Shown here one piece after another: positions 30,541 through 40,086 of a stretch of 64,000 nucleotides of DNA. The stretch is from K189A clade bacterium (GTDB taxonomy: Bacteria > Pseudomonadota > Gammaproteobacteria > Pseudomonadales > Azotimanducaceae). Positions within the stretch are counted from its first letter, which is position 1, and every line of letters starts with the position of its first letter. The position numbers and the translations under genes were made by a program. The notes beneath the pieces are model-generated. The model ran no database searches. It saw only the letters and a program-made list of their open reading frames with translations, and was not told where the DNA came from. The stretch covers positions 62,001-126,000 of the forward strand of contig CABZTD010000001.1 of the NCBI GenBank assembly GCA_902528515.1, given 5' to 3'.

Positions 30541-33156
30541 TCATGCAGAGGCCGGTACTGGCGCAAACCAGCGCAACAGTATCGGCAACAACACCAGACT
30601 AATGATGAGCAAAAGACTGATGGCGATGGTCAACAGAAGTCCGATGGATGCAGCCCCTTGATGCGGACTCAAACTTAACGAACAAAATGTGGCCACCGTC
30701 GTCAGACCACTGATCAAAACCGCGCGACGGATCGCCGGATCCATGGCCTGCCTACCTCCCTCACGCTGGGCCTGGCGGTGCCGATGCACAATATGGATAC
30801 CAGTATCAACGCCAAGGCCCAGTATCAGAGGCACCATGAGAATGTTGGCCATATTTAGACTAATTCCCAAGACCGAGCAGACGGCAAGGGTGAGTACGAT
30901 CGTCGTTGCGATAGGCGCGAGTACTAGCAGGGGGAACTTCCAACCCCGAAAATACAGTATCAGAAGTACAAAGATGGCACCAAAAGCCGTCGCCGCAGCC
31001 TGCTGAAACGACTCGATCACCACGGCCCCAATACCCCACTCAACGACACTTCTGCCCGCGGCATTCGGCGCGTTCGCGGAGACTTCTGTGATGAAGGCGT
31101 CGGTAGCATCGCGGTCATTTAGCAGTGTAGCTGGATTCACCGAGACGAGGTGCTGACCGTCCGGTGAAATAAGTCTTTCACGAAACCTCTGTGGCACTTG
31201 CTCCAGGGAAAACGGCTGTGCGTTCAACAGACCACGTAACTTCAAGAGACTATCGGGCAATTGTTCGACCAGTTGAGTTTCATAGGCTGCAATGTGCTCC
31301 TGCTGCTGCAACATAGCCTCGGCAGAGCGCACTACTCTTTCGACTTCAATGCGGCTATCGCCGCTAAGCTCCAAAGCGGTTTCGCGCAAGTACTCAACAG
31401 CCAAGGTCGCCAGCTCCAGATCGACGGGGGTCGCTGACGGCGCATCAAGGTCAATCAGCAAGTCTTGAACCTGTGCAAGCTTAGCCGCCTTGGCATCCTG
31501 CGCCTGGGGTACAAAGTCATCGGGTATCGTCACTGCCCCCACCGTAGGCAGTGTCTTCAGACGCGTTTGCAGTGCTGCCGCCGACTCGGCATCAGGCGCC
31601 AATATATGCACGCTGTAATCGGTGGTTTGGCGATCGCTTTGAAGGTCCAGCAACGCTCGCATGGCAGGCGACTGAGCGTCGCGCATGGCCAAAACGCTGT
31701 AATCGAAACGCACATCTTTGGCCATCGACAGTGATGCCAAGAAGGCAACGGCAAATATTCCCACCACCAGTCCTCGAGGCAGTGAATCACTGTTCGCGCT
31801 AATGCGGCGCAGTAGTGGCGTTATCAGCATCTTGCGGGACGAGTCTTGTGGGGCCGGGGTCCAGCACATCAATGCTGCTGGAATCACCGTCAACGTAAGC
31901 AGCAGAGCGATAACAATGCCCCCGGCGCTGATCACGCCCAGCTCGGCAAAACCCCTATAGGCCGTGGGCAGGAAAGCCAAAAAGCTGCCTGCCGACGTAA
32001 GCGAACACAAAATCAGTGCTGGCCCAGTGTCCTTGAGCGCTTGCACCAAAGCCATTGCCACGTTGTTGGACAAGTGCGACTGAGTACGCAAAGTAAAGTG
32101 CGCCGCGAAATCGACTCCAAGACCAAAAAACAACACCACGAAGATCATCGAGAGCGTATTGAGCTCTCCAATCACTAAAGTCGCAAAACCGAGGGTAAGA
32201 CAAACACCCATGACCAACATGGCTGCGATGGCGAGCAAAATACGGAGAGAGCGAAGGCCCAGATGCAAAATAAGCGCAACAAAGAGCAGCGACATCAGAC
32301 CAGACAGCTCCACGCCTCCCAGGGCCGCGCTCATCTCCTCGTGGGCTAGGGCTATTTCCCCGGTCAACGCCACGTCAATGGTCGGCGATGGGGGATATTC
32401 TCTAATCACACCTTGTAGCGCAGTGACGATGGCTTCGTTGGGTAGGGCCTCACCCAACTGCTGCCGTCCAGTCATCACAATTAACTCATGATAAGTATCG
32501 CCCGAGGGCTCCAACGGGTAGAAGGCCTCAAACTCAAGATTCCCTTGCTTCAATCCCACCACAGCAGACGAAAGGGATATCGGTAGCGGCTGCCCGGCAT
32601 TGGCGATAACAAAGTCTGCATAGGTAAACAGCACGTTGGCCAGGGATGCTTCGTCCATCAGTCGCAGCAATGTGCCTTGATTGTAGCTGACACCCTCGAG
32701 CCACTGATCTAATTGCGGCTCTGTCAAAAAGTACGGTCTGGCGTTGGTAATAAAGGGATCAATGCCCGGTGCGAATACGTCATCTAGCACCTCCATGGGC
32801 AAACGCTGCACCAACCCTTTGGCGTACTCCTGCACCTGCCCGTAGTCGTCGCCTCGGATCACGATCACCGCGGTTTGCTCGAACTTGGGGAACGCTTTCT
32901 TGTACTGCTGATCGTGCTGATACCAAGTCAGGGAATCAGACGGTCTGATCAATTTACTCAGGTCAGAGTTGAGCTTGCCAAACTGATAAAACGCGCCGAG
33001 GGAGACGATTGAGAGCAACAATGAGGCGACCAGAACCATGACCTTGCGCCGCTCTACCCAGCCGATCCAAGCGGTCCCCAAGCCGCCCCCCGAGCCATTA
33101 TTGACCTGGGTCAGACCCTCTACAGATCGCGTCGTGTCTGGAGACTTAGTGCGCAC
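30541..33156 (-). CDS. RND/MMPL-superfamily exporter, HpnN-like
   Basis: An 871-residue inner-membrane protein with the RND layout. It has one N-terminal helix, a large periplasmic loop (about 65-275), six helices (about 280-440), a second helix at about 465, a second loop (about 490-715), and five more helices. FGLGVDFAAHFTLR and GLGVDTGIHIVHRHR are the paired TM4/TM10 regions with the proton-relay Asp. The architecture fits the hopanoid-associated HpnN and other lipid-exporting MMPL proteins, not drug RND pumps with 1000+ residues. It overlaps the upstream glycosyltransferase by 11 bases. A role in moving a glycolipid or sterol/hopanoid-like lipid is an inference from this coupling. No squalene-hopene cyclase is in the window. 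Confidence 0.82.
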   Translation of the reverse strand: MRTKSPDTTRSVEGLTQVNNGSGGGLGTAWIGWVERRKVMVLVASLLLSIVSLGAFYQFGKLNSDLSKLIRPSDSLTWYQHDQQYKKAFPKFEQTAVIVIRGDDYGQVQEYAKGLVQRLPMEVLDDVFAPGIDPFITNARPYFLTEPQLDQWLEGVSYNQGTLLRLMDEASLANVLFTYADFVIANAGQPLPISLSSAVVGLKQGNLEFEAFYPLEPSGDTYHELIVMTGRQQLGEALPNEAIVTALQGVIREYPPSPTIDVALTGEIALAHEEMSAALGGVELSGLMSLLFVALILHLGLRSLRILLAIAAMLVMGVCLTLGFATLVIGELNTLSMIFVVLFFGLGVDFAAHFTLRTQSHLSNNVAMALVQALKDTGPALILCSLTSAGSFLAFLPTAYRGFAELGVISAGGIVIALLLTLTVIPAALMCWTPAPQDSSRKMLITPLLRRISANSDSLPRGLVVGIFAVAFLASLSMAKDVRFDYSVLAMRDAQSPAMRALLDLQSDRQTTDYSVHILAPDAESAAALQTRLKTLPTVGAVTIPDDFVPQAQDAKAAKLAQVQDLLIDLDAPSATPVDLELATLAVEYLRETALELSGDSRIEVERVVRSAEAMLQQQEHIAAYETQLVEQLPDSLLKLRGLLNAQPFSLEQVPQRFRERLISPDGQHLVSVNPATLLNDRDATDAFITEVSANAPNAAGRSVVEWGIGAVVIESFQQAAATAFGAIFVLLILYFRGWKFPLLVLAPIATTIVLTLAVCSVLGISLNMANILMVPLILGLGVDTGIHIVHRHRQAQREGGRQAMDPAIRRAVLISGLTTVATFCSLSLSPHQGAASIGLLLTIAISLLLIISLVLLPILLRWFAPVPASA

Positions 33157-34321
33157 TTAGTACTCTCTGATAAATGTCCGCAAGTGAGTTAACCGATCTG
33201 TCGTGGTGGCGAGACTGCGCGATCTTGCGATTTCCCCGAGCTGCAGCGGCCCGCAAGACATGATCTGCTAACATGGCGTCAAGTTTGCGCCGAAGGTCCT
33301 CCTCATCGTTCATAGCATAGGTTGCCTCAGGGGCCGTGACGAATTCGGGAACAGCACTGGTAATCGACTGGTTTATCAGCACTGGACAACCGGCGGCCAT
33401 GGCTTCAAGCACAGACATACCCTCAAGCTCCACCGCACTGGTCTGCACAAAAACATCCGCCGTTTGATACAGCGTTTTAAGGCGATCGTCCGAAACCCGC
33501 CCAATCTCAGCCTCGACCTTCAGCGCTGCAGCGAGCCTAATCAAGGACTCTTGCTGAGGACCGGTGCCCGCCACGGTAAGCCGTATATCGTTTTTGAAAG
33601 GACTCGCGGCCACAGCTTGAATCAACTGGGCTTGCTGCTTCTCTTTCGCCAAGCGTCCAACGCTGACCACGTGAAATGGCGGCATTTGATTCACCGGTGT
33701 CGAAGCCAGAAAAAAGCTCTCGGTCACGCCATTGGACAGCACTGTAATCGGCCGGGTGAGGCCTGCATCGTGCAGCAAGTTCGCGGCAAAGACAGATGGC
33801 GCAATAACACAATCTGCGCGCCGGTAAAAACGCCAGATGAAAAAACGGTAAAGGAGATTCGTAAGCCAGCGTGAGGATAGACCCAAATTGCTAAGAATAT
33901 TCTCAGGCTGAACATGGAAGGACATCACGACAGGTTTGCCCTGACGTTTTGCCTCAGCAATCGCCCCATGACCGAGAAAAAAGGGAAATTGCACATGCAG
34001 CAGATCCGCCTCTTTGATCACCTGCTGTAGCTTTTGCCGGTTCGGGAGCCCAAGCGGCGCTTTCATACGATCCAGAATAAAGTTGATACCGGGAATACGA
34101 AGACGCGCAAAACCGACGCAGTGTTCTTCTATGGACTCACCCGGCGCCTGGGCAAGCAATATACGAAAGTCGAATCGGTCGTTAAGCGCATCTACAAACC
34201 GACGCGTAGATACTACGGTGCCATTGAAAGGGTGATACCAGGGATCTATAACCATGGCTATTCGAGGATTGTCCAGAGCCAGAGCTGCGCCTGCTGCAGG
34301 ACTGCTTTGAGGTCTCTCCAT
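33146..34321 (-). CDS. Glycosyltransferase family 4 (GT-B)
   Basis: A 391-residue GT-B enzyme. The N-domain starts IAMVIDPWYHPFNGTV and has VVMSFHVQPEN. The C-domain has VVSVGRLAKEKQ and TVAGTGPQ. The donor-binding motif is the Glu-rich SAVELEGMSVLEAMAAGCPV (E-x7-E). The order and the start resemble diacylglycerol glucosyl- or mannosyltransferases and PimB-like enzymes. It has no signal peptide and acts on the cytoplasmic face. Its end overlaps the RND exporter start by 11 bases, indicating coupled translation. A small hairpin lies 19 bases before its start. The acceptor is probably a lipid (inference). Confidence 0.86.
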   Translation of the reverse strand: MERPQSSPAAGAALALDNPRIAMVIDPWYHPFNGTVVSTRRFVDALNDRFDFRILLAQAPGESIEEHCVGFARLRIPGINFILDRMKAPLGLPNRQKLQQVIKEADLLHVQFPFFLGHGAIAEAKRQGKPVVMSFHVQPENILSNLGLSSRWLTNLLYRFFIWRFYRRADCVIAPSVFAANLLHDAGLTRPITVLSNGVTESFFLASTPVNQMPPFHVVSVGRLAKEKQQAQLIQAVAASPFKNDIRLTVAGTGPQQESLIRLAAALKVEAEIGRVSDDRLKTLYQTADVFVQTSAVELEGMSVLEAMAAGCPVLINQSITSAVPEFVTAPEATYAMNDEEDLRRKLDAMLADHVLRAAAARGNRKIAQSRHHDRSVNSLADIYQRVLSAH

Positions 34322-34339
34322 GACCGGCTTCCTTGCACC

Positions 34340-34360
34340 GCGGCCGAATTATTTGGCCGC
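34340..34360. repeat. Perfect 6-bp inverted repeat (hairpin) before the glycosyltransferase
   Basis: GCGGCC - nine-base loop GAATTATTT - GGCCGC. It is symmetric, so it folds on either strand. No T-run follows it directly, so it is not a standard terminator. It sits just ahead of the glycosyltransferase start and could affect its translation or transcription from the sterol desaturase gene. Next to it, CTTTTCACT is repeated at 34391 and 34405. Confidence 0.5.
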
Positions 34361-34439
34361 ACCTGTTCACCTTTTAATTTTCCCTTTGCGCTTTTCACTT
34401 CGCACTTTTCACTTTTTCATTGCGGGTCGAAACCTCGAA

Positions 34440-35339
34440 TCACCTCTGAGTGCCGGGCGCGAGACTCGATGTCTCAAACTCTTTGATCGGCAGGATCAGC
34501 TTTTGCCAGGTGTTTGGTTCCATTGGCCCTGCCCCTGCCTCTATCACTCGATTATCGCAAAAGATCCCAAAAACGCGGTCCCAAACAATCGCGGCGCAAC
34601 CAAAGTTGCTATTACTCTCTTCCCGATCTGTTGAGTGATGACAGATATGGTACTGGTTTGTTGTAAAAAACCATCCGATTAGGCGACTGTTCATTGCAAT
34701 GTTGCAGTGGGCGATGCTCGCCTGGGTCACCAGCAATAAGGCCGCGCCTAAAACAGGTGCACCGATGCCAAAAGTTAACTGGAGTAAGGCTGCAGGCAAT
34801 AGCAGGAAAAAATACTCCAACGGATGGTTCAAACCAAAGTTCAATGCGCTTAATTTCCTGAAAGCGTGGTGTGCGCCATGCCCCGACAGCCGCCAAATCG
34901 GTGACCACTGGTGTTCTGCGCGGTGTATCCAGTACCAAAAAAACTCGTTTAACGTGAAAACCATGAACAGCTGCACGACTAGCGGCCAGTCATGAGGCCA
35001 AATATCGAGGCCTAGCGCAGTTCGCATCCCGTCAAGCGGCGGACTCAATAAATGCGTATAAATCTCTCCGATCGAGCCGGATACACCAAATAGGAACGCA
35101 ACCAACAGCACATTAGTGAATGTCTGCTTGGCAGGTGTCTGCCATTCTGGTCGATCTGGGTATCGACGCTCAATTGCACCAAGTGTGAGCTGCAAGAACA
35201 GAATTGTGATGAAAAATAGCGACCCATTCGTCGGTTGGGTTAGCCAAACGCCGATCACCGCCAACAGGATGACGGGCTGTAGGAGGTAATATAGCAGGCG
35301 TGGAATCCGCTGGGAGGGTACCTCATGGGTTGATGACAT
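34440..35339 (-). CDS. Sterol desaturase / fatty acid hydroxylase family membrane di-iron enzyme
   Basis: A 299-residue membrane protein. The eight-His motif characteristic of the ERG3/C-5 sterol desaturase and fatty-acid hydroxylase superfamily is present: HRAEH at 139-143, HGAHH at 154-158 and HICHHS near 235. Hydrophobic segments lie at about 15-35, 40-55, 75-92 and 120-138. It hydroxylates or desaturates a lipid at the cytoplasmic membrane face using two irons. Together with the glycosyltransferase and RND exporter downstream it suggests a lipid modification-glycosylation-export unit, with 118 bases separating it from the glycosyltransferase. Confidence 0.87.
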   Translation of the reverse strand: MSSTHEVPSQRIPRLLYYLLQPVILLAVIGVWLTQPTNGSLFFITILFLQLTLGAIERRYPDRPEWQTPAKQTFTNVLLVAFLFGVSGSIGEIYTHLLSPPLDGMRTALGLDIWPHDWPLVVQLFMVFTLNEFFWYWIHRAEHQWSPIWRLSGHGAHHAFRKLSALNFGLNHPLEYFFLLLPAALLQLTFGIGAPVLGAALLLVTQASIAHCNIAMNSRLIGWFFTTNQYHICHHSTDREESNSNFGCAAIVWDRVFGIFCDNRVIEAGAGPMEPNTWQKLILPIKEFETSSLAPGTQR

Positions 35340-35383
35340 CGACTCCTCCAGTATTACTTCTTGCCGACATTTCCCTTAGCTTG

Positions 35384-36667
35384 CTAAGCCCTTTGCGGCT
35401 CGCAGGTATCAGCATGTTGGCGTTTGATCATGACCCCACAGCGCCAGTAATGAAAAATCCCCCACAGCAAAAAAAGAATGGTTGTTGCCAGTCCCCAGCG
35501 TAAACCATCTGCACCATAGCTTTGAGAAAATAGGTCGCTAAAAAGCCCCACGGAAAAAGGCCCCACTCCCAAGCCGATGATATTGGTGATAAAGAGATTT
35601 ATTGCCGCAGCCACAGAGCGCATTTCCAGGGGTGTAGAGTTTTGAATTAGGGCAAAGCCTGGCGCCACGTACAGGGTACCTAGCATGGCTGGCAATACGT
35701 AGGCGGCGATGGCAGCCATGGGAGTTTGCGCCATAAATGTCAGGTACAGCAGGGGCAGACTGATCGCGGATGACACCGCCACTACCCATGGCAGCCACTG
35801 CTGTCCACGACCAGCAGCCATGAAGTCGGCAATACGACCACCAATGTAGATGCCAAGAGCTCCACCAACACCGATCAATAGCGCCAGGTAACTGCCAACC
35901 TCACCAGTGCCCATCTCATGAATCCGCACCAAGTAGACGGGCACCCAAATGACCGATGCATAACCGGCAAGAGACACAAGGGCGCCGGCAATGATAATGT
36001 GTCTAAGCACTGAGCTGTTCCAGATAAAACTCGCTACGGCCCAAAAACTCGGAGGTTTGACTTCGGTTTTTATTGCCTCCGAGTATCCCCTAGGTGGTTC
36101 TTTGACGGATAGCTGCACAATCAGCGCGAGCAGAATGCCCGGCAGCCCAACCACCAAAAACGCTACCCGCCAGCCATACCATTCGTTGATCCAGCCGCCG
36201 ACCAAAAACCCGATCAAAATGCCCCAGTTGATCCCCGTACCGAATATGGCCATGGCCGTTGAGCGTCGCTCGGGCGGGTAAAGGTCAGCGATCATTGAAT
36301 GTGATGGCGGGTTGGAGCCCGCTTCGCCCACGCCAACGCCAATGCGCAGCAGTAATAGCTGGATAAAATTGGTTGCCGCAGCACACAAAGCGGTCATTAA
36401 GCTCCAGAGGAAGACCGAAAAAGATATTAGGTTGCGGCGATTGTTGCGATCTGCCCACATAGCCATGGGCATACCGAGAGTGGCATAGACAACTGCGAAC
36501 ATAATGCCGGTTAGCAAACCGAGCTGTGTATCGCTGATCAGCAAAGACTCTTTAATCGGCTGACCGAGAATCCCCATGATTTGCCGATCGACATGACTGG
36601 ATGTAAACACTAACACCAACATGAACAAGGTGTAGCGTCGCTGACGATCCGTAATTTCTTCGGACAT
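35384..36667 (-). CDS. MFS transporter, spinster-like
   Basis: A 427-residue major facilitator with 12 predicted helices. SSHVDRQIMGILGQPIKES in TM1, MPMAMWADRNNRRN in the TM2-3 loop and GVGVGEAGSNPPSHSMIADLYPP in TM4-5 are typical of spinster-like carriers, often found beside aromatic or steroid catabolism genes (described in pieces). It may import a hydrophobic acid used by the BVMO or its neighbours. The same-strand BVMO gene ends 126 bases upstream of it, so it is likely a separate promoter or loose operon. The substrate is unknown. Confidence 0.87.
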   Translation of the reverse strand: MSEEITDRQRRYTLFMLVLVFTSSHVDRQIMGILGQPIKESLLISDTQLGLLTGIMFAVVYATLGMPMAMWADRNNRRNLISFSVFLWSLMTALCAAATNFIQLLLLRIGVGVGEAGSNPPSHSMIADLYPPERRSTAMAIFGTGINWGILIGFLVGGWINEWYGWRVAFLVVGLPGILLALIVQLSVKEPPRGYSEAIKTEVKPPSFWAVASFIWNSSVLRHIIIAGALVSLAGYASVIWVPVYLVRIHEMGTGEVGSYLALLIGVGGALGIYIGGRIADFMAAGRGQQWLPWVVAVSSAISLPLLYLTFMAQTPMAAIAAYVLPAMLGTLYVAPGFALIQNSTPLEMRSVAAAINLFITNIIGLGVGPFSVGLFSDLFSQSYGADGLRWGLATTILFLLWGIFHYWRCGVMIKRQHADTCEPQRA

Positions 36668-36792
36668 CGAACTCTCTTTTGTCGAGGATTAGCAAGACAA
36701 CCTAGCCAGCCCGCTGACCATTAGCGGACCGTCGATCTTACAATTAGGGCTGACCGCCTGAATCTACAAGAGGTGGAGAATTAGTGTTTCAC

Positions 36793-38676
36793 TCAACGTA
36801 ACTCTAGCCCCTTCAAATCTCCACTGGCTCGCCATTTGGCCATCAGATCGAAAAACTCAATAGGCCCACCACCATAGGTGTTATTTTGCGGCTTGGTATT
36901 TACCTTGCCTTCATTGTTGTAATACCCGGGAGTGCATTTTTCTTGAAACTCAGCGGTCAGACGGGCCTTGTCGATAATCGTTTGCACCCACTGCTTCTCA
37001 GCCGCTTCGCTCGCCTCAATCCGCGTCGCCCCCTTGGCCTTTGCCGTGCTCAGAATATGCGCCAAATGCACGCTCTGCTCGTCAAGCGAATAGGTATAGG
37101 TGGCTGTGAAACCCGACTGCGCGGGACCGAAGAAGAAACTGTTTGGGAAACCTCGGCTATGCATGCCGTGAAATGTTGCAAGGCCATCAGTCCATTTCTG
37201 CGAAACGCTTACGCCATCGACACCGTGGATCTGATAGCCAGCTCGACGGGAGTAATCTGTGCCTACTTCGAACCCCGTCGCGAAGATGATGCAGTCCACC
37301 GAATATTCTTGACCGTCAAAAACAATTCCGCTTTCGGTGATTTCATCCACCCCAAGGCCATCGGTGTTTACCAGGGTTACATTGGGCCGATTAAATGTAG
37401 GTAGATACTCATCGTGAAAACATGGGCGCTTACAAAACTGACGGTAGTAAGGCTTAAGCGCCTCTGCCGTTTCCGGGTCTTCCACGACGGAGTCTGCACG
37501 AGCCCGGACCTGCTCCATTTTACGATAGTCCGCCAGCTCCATCTCTCGCGACAAATTCATATAGTCAGTTGCCTTTTTGGTGAGATAACTCTTTAGTCCA
37601 ACCTGATAAAACTTCGGCGAAAACGGGGCTGTCGCCGCCCACAGCGCCATGCGGGCCTTGGACGGTGCTTTGTCCCGCAAGCTGCCAAAAAGCAGCCGGA
37701 ATGCCTCGGTCCAACCATCGGCGACCAAGTCTTCCTTAACCGGAGCGCCGGTCATGATAGATTCGAAGTTGCGGCGTCGCTCGTCCTGCCAACCCTCAGG
37801 CTGACTTCCGATCCAGCTTGGATCCGTTGGTTGGTTATTGCGAACATCGACCGACGATGGCGTACGCTGAAAAACATATAGCTGCTTCGCAGCAGCGCCC
37901 AGATGTGGAACACACTGTACCGCCGTGGCACCGGTGCCGATGACGGCCACTCGCTTATCGTGCAGCCTATCTAGGCCGCCGTTAGAATCACCGCCGGTGT
38001 AGGCATAGTCCCAGCGGCTGGTATGAAAGGTGTGACCCTTGAATTGATTAATGCCACGAATTGCTGGCAGCTTGGGTCGATTCAGGGGCCCGTTGGAATG
38101 CACCACATATCGCGCTTGCAGCTGATCTTGACGATCCGTTGAGACTACCCAGCGGCCTGTCTCCTCGTCCCAGTCCGTGGAGGTCACCATAGTTTGCATC
38201 AAGGCCCTTTGGTGTAGTCCGTAGGTCTTAGCGATAACGTGACAGTACTCGAGGGTTTCTGGTGCATTGGTATATTTATGCTTAGGAACAAAACCCGTTT
38301 TTTCCAGCAGCGGAAAGTACACGTAGGACTCGATATCACAGGACGCCCCGGGGTAGCGATTCCAGTACCAGGTGCCGCCGAAGTCTCCGCCCTTCTCGAT
38401 GATGCGAAAGTCTGTTAACCCCGCATCGTGCAGCCGCGCAGCGGCGAGCATGCCGCCAAAACCACCGCCGATAATGACGACTTCGACCTCATCCTCGATA
38501 GCATCACGCTTCAGTTCGCTGTCGATATAAGGGTCTTCGACAAAGTAAGCAAACTCACCGCTCACTTCTTGATACTGGTCATTACCATCCGCGCGGAGGC
38601 GTTTATCTCGCTCTTCTTGATATTTGCGTCCCAAGGCTTCTGGATCAAAGGGCATCGATTGAGCATTAGCATTCAT
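36793..38676 (-). CDS. Flavin-containing Baeyer-Villiger monooxygenase
   Basis: A 627-residue class B flavoprotein monooxygenase. The first Rossmann motif GGGFGG (70-75) binds FAD. The BVMO fingerprint FKGHTFHTSRWD is at 212-223. The second Rossmann motif VAVIGTGATAVQ (about 240) binds NADPH. GGTWYWNRYPGASCDIES is the conserved FAD-side block. The extended N-terminus of about 60 residues is typical of the steroid/cyclopentadecanone-monooxygenase group. It converts ketones to esters or lactones. The start at 38676 follows AGAGAAGG; an upstream frame to 38730 is rejected. The gene is divergent from a small membrane-anchored protein. Confidence 0.92.
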   Translation of the reverse strand: MNANAQSMPFDPEALGRKYQEERDKRLRADGNDQYQEVSGEFAYFVEDPYIDSELKRDAIEDEVEVVIIGGGFGGMLAAARLHDAGLTDFRIIEKGGDFGGTWYWNRYPGASCDIESYVYFPLLEKTGFVPKHKYTNAPETLEYCHVIAKTYGLHQRALMQTMVTSTDWDEETGRWVVSTDRQDQLQARYVVHSNGPLNRPKLPAIRGINQFKGHTFHTSRWDYAYTGGDSNGGLDRLHDKRVAVIGTGATAVQCVPHLGAAAKQLYVFQRTPSSVDVRNNQPTDPSWIGSQPEGWQDERRRNFESIMTGAPVKEDLVADGWTEAFRLLFGSLRDKAPSKARMALWAATAPFSPKFYQVGLKSYLTKKATDYMNLSREMELADYRKMEQVRARADSVVEDPETAEALKPYYRQFCKRPCFHDEYLPTFNRPNVTLVNTDGLGVDEITESGIVFDGQEYSVDCIIFATGFEVGTDYSRRAGYQIHGVDGVSVSQKWTDGLATFHGMHSRGFPNSFFFGPAQSGFTATYTYSLDEQSVHLAHILSTAKAKGATRIEASEAAEKQWVQTIIDKARLTAEFQEKCTPGYYNNEGKVNTKPQNNTYGGGPIEFFDLMAKWRASGDLKGLELR

Positions 38677-38824
38677 TACGACCTTCTCTTTAAGTTCAAA
38701 CGAGCCTGACCATACAAAAAAGCAGGCCACAGGCCAATGCGCGTGCGGTAATAGTCAAAAAAATTGGCCCGAAGAATGCGTGCTCTGTAGTCTTGCCGAC
38801 TGATGCCTTAACGGAGCCACACTC

Positions 38825-39517
38825 ATGGGCACCTTGTTTCGGTGGATTACGCGGGTCCTCCTTTTATTTTTTCTGGCGACCGGTGGTCTGATTTGGTTGG
38901 TATTTTTCTCTGCAAGGCCAGCTTTGACCATGGACCCTAAGGTTCTTGCGGGCGATGGAAGCACACTGAATTACTGTGAACTCCCGGTCCTAGACAATTC
39001 CGGTAAACGCGCGATCGACATTCCCAAGGGCAATACGCCCGGATGCAGCTATGTCCGCTTCCCTATGCCGATCTTAAGCGAATGCACAGAGCCTCTGCCC
39101 GAGGCAGCCGCTGATATTCGCGGTCTTTGGCAAGGCGTTAGCGGCAAAGTGAGCCACGTCGAGCGAATCGAGCAATGCGGCGAACGAGTGGTGGTTACAT
39201 CGAGTGGCATCATTCACGATATGGGGCCAAACGCTACTGGTGGCCTGAACAGCAACGACACCGAGGGCGGTGTGTATTTTACCCTGGGGCAGAATCAGTA
39301 CTGTCCGCGCACCTCCGCCGGCGTGGCATGGCAGCAAAATGTGCTGAACTTTCGCATATTGGGCTGGGGGCCGGTGGTGGTCAGGCGCTATCTCGATGGA
39401 GAAAACTTGGTTTGGGAATACGCTGACGGCAGCACAACCCGAATGAGGCGGCTTTGCAGGTTGCCCAATGAGCACAAATACCCAACGCCTCGCGGGCCAC
39501 AAATTGAACTATTCTAA
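38825..39517 (+). CDS. Conserved-looking protein with N-terminal membrane anchor, function unknown
   Basis: A 230-residue protein that I do not recognise. Residues 8-31 (ITRVLLLFFLATGGLIWLVF) form one membrane helix or an uncleaved signal anchor, so the rest is likely periplasmic. The mature part has seven Cys residues (for example NYCELPV, GCSYVRFP, SECTEPL, EQCGERV, QYCPRT, RLCRLP), suggesting disulfides. It also has a beta-rich pattern (IRGLWQGVSGKVSHVERIEQ, GIIHDMG, DGENLVWEYADGST) that looks lipocalin- or DUF-like. It is divergent from the BVMO. No partner can be named. Confidence 0.65.
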   Translation: MGTLFRWITRVLLLFFLATGGLIWLVFFSARPALTMDPKVLAGDGSTLNYCELPVLDNSGKRAIDIPKGNTPGCSYVRFPMPILSECTEPLPEAAADIRGLWQGVSGKVSHVERIEQCGERVVVTSSGIIHDMGPNATGGLNSNDTEGGVYFTLGQNQYCPRTSAGVAWQQNVLNFRILGWGPVVVRRYLDGENLVWEYADGSTTRMRRLCRLPNEHKYPTPRGPQIELF

Positions 39518-39580
39518 TCCGGCCCCAGCGTTCTTCGACATCACCAAAAACGTGATCCCAGCTGCTACGAAAATGGCTCG

Positions 39581-39970
39581 TCAACACCCTGCCTGAGCGA
39601 ATAGGCATGGGTTTCGATGCGGGTAGCGACCTAACCATCTTATCAGGGCTTTGTGTCGCAATTCGTAGCTAACTGGAACTCGATGCAAAGACAGGTGAAC
39701 GAGCGCAGGGCTTCGTCGAGCACCGCAGCGATTTCACCGCGCATACGCGGCATATGAAAAAACGCGTTGCTCAGGCAGCATCTGGCGATCCACGCCTGCT
39801 GCCGCTGCAGATTGCGCCAACGCCGGAGCTCACAGGATGAGGGTCACTTGCGGATCGTTGAGGAGCGCCCTCGAGTTTCGTCGTCAACGTCCATGCTTGT
39901 GGCGAAGCGCAGCATGCAGTTGGTGTCCTCAAACCAAAAGTGCAAAACCTCTTGCGGGTCGACATCTGCA
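39581..39970 (-). pseudogene. Degenerate DUF924 family gene
   Basis: Three minus-strand fragments in different frames follow the order of a DUF924 protein. Near 39965-39925 DVDPQEVLHFWFEDTN matches the usual DPQxVLxFWFGE start. Around 39770-39720 SNAFFHMPRMRGEIAAVLDE resembles the mid-protein FFYMPxxHSE block. At about 39635-39581 ALIRWLGRYPHRNPCL matches the C-terminal IxRFGRYPHRNxxLGR. Stops at 39844-39846 and at the end, plus frame changes, break it. The total span (390 bases) is shorter than a live gene of about 550. It is therefore a frameshifted, internally deleted relic with no start codon. The stretch 39518-40086 holds nothing else that I can support. Confidence 0.55.
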
Positions 39971-40086
39971 TGGTCTTAGAGTTCAGCACTAATTCTGTCT
40001 CTAACGATTGCGGTTGTTCGAGCACGCTTTTACCGAATATCGTTATCGCGCAATATGTACCCGAGACCGATTACCGAGACCCTGCT

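Noticed and set aside
34391-34413. CTTTTCACT direct repeats as an operator
   Set aside because: Only two short copies in a T-rich stretch; no symmetry and no known regulator match.
39940-40086. Upstream extension of the gene at 40087
   Set aside because: No signal-like start, and it overlaps the DUF924 relic on the other strand; the ATG at 40087 gives a natural membrane anchor.
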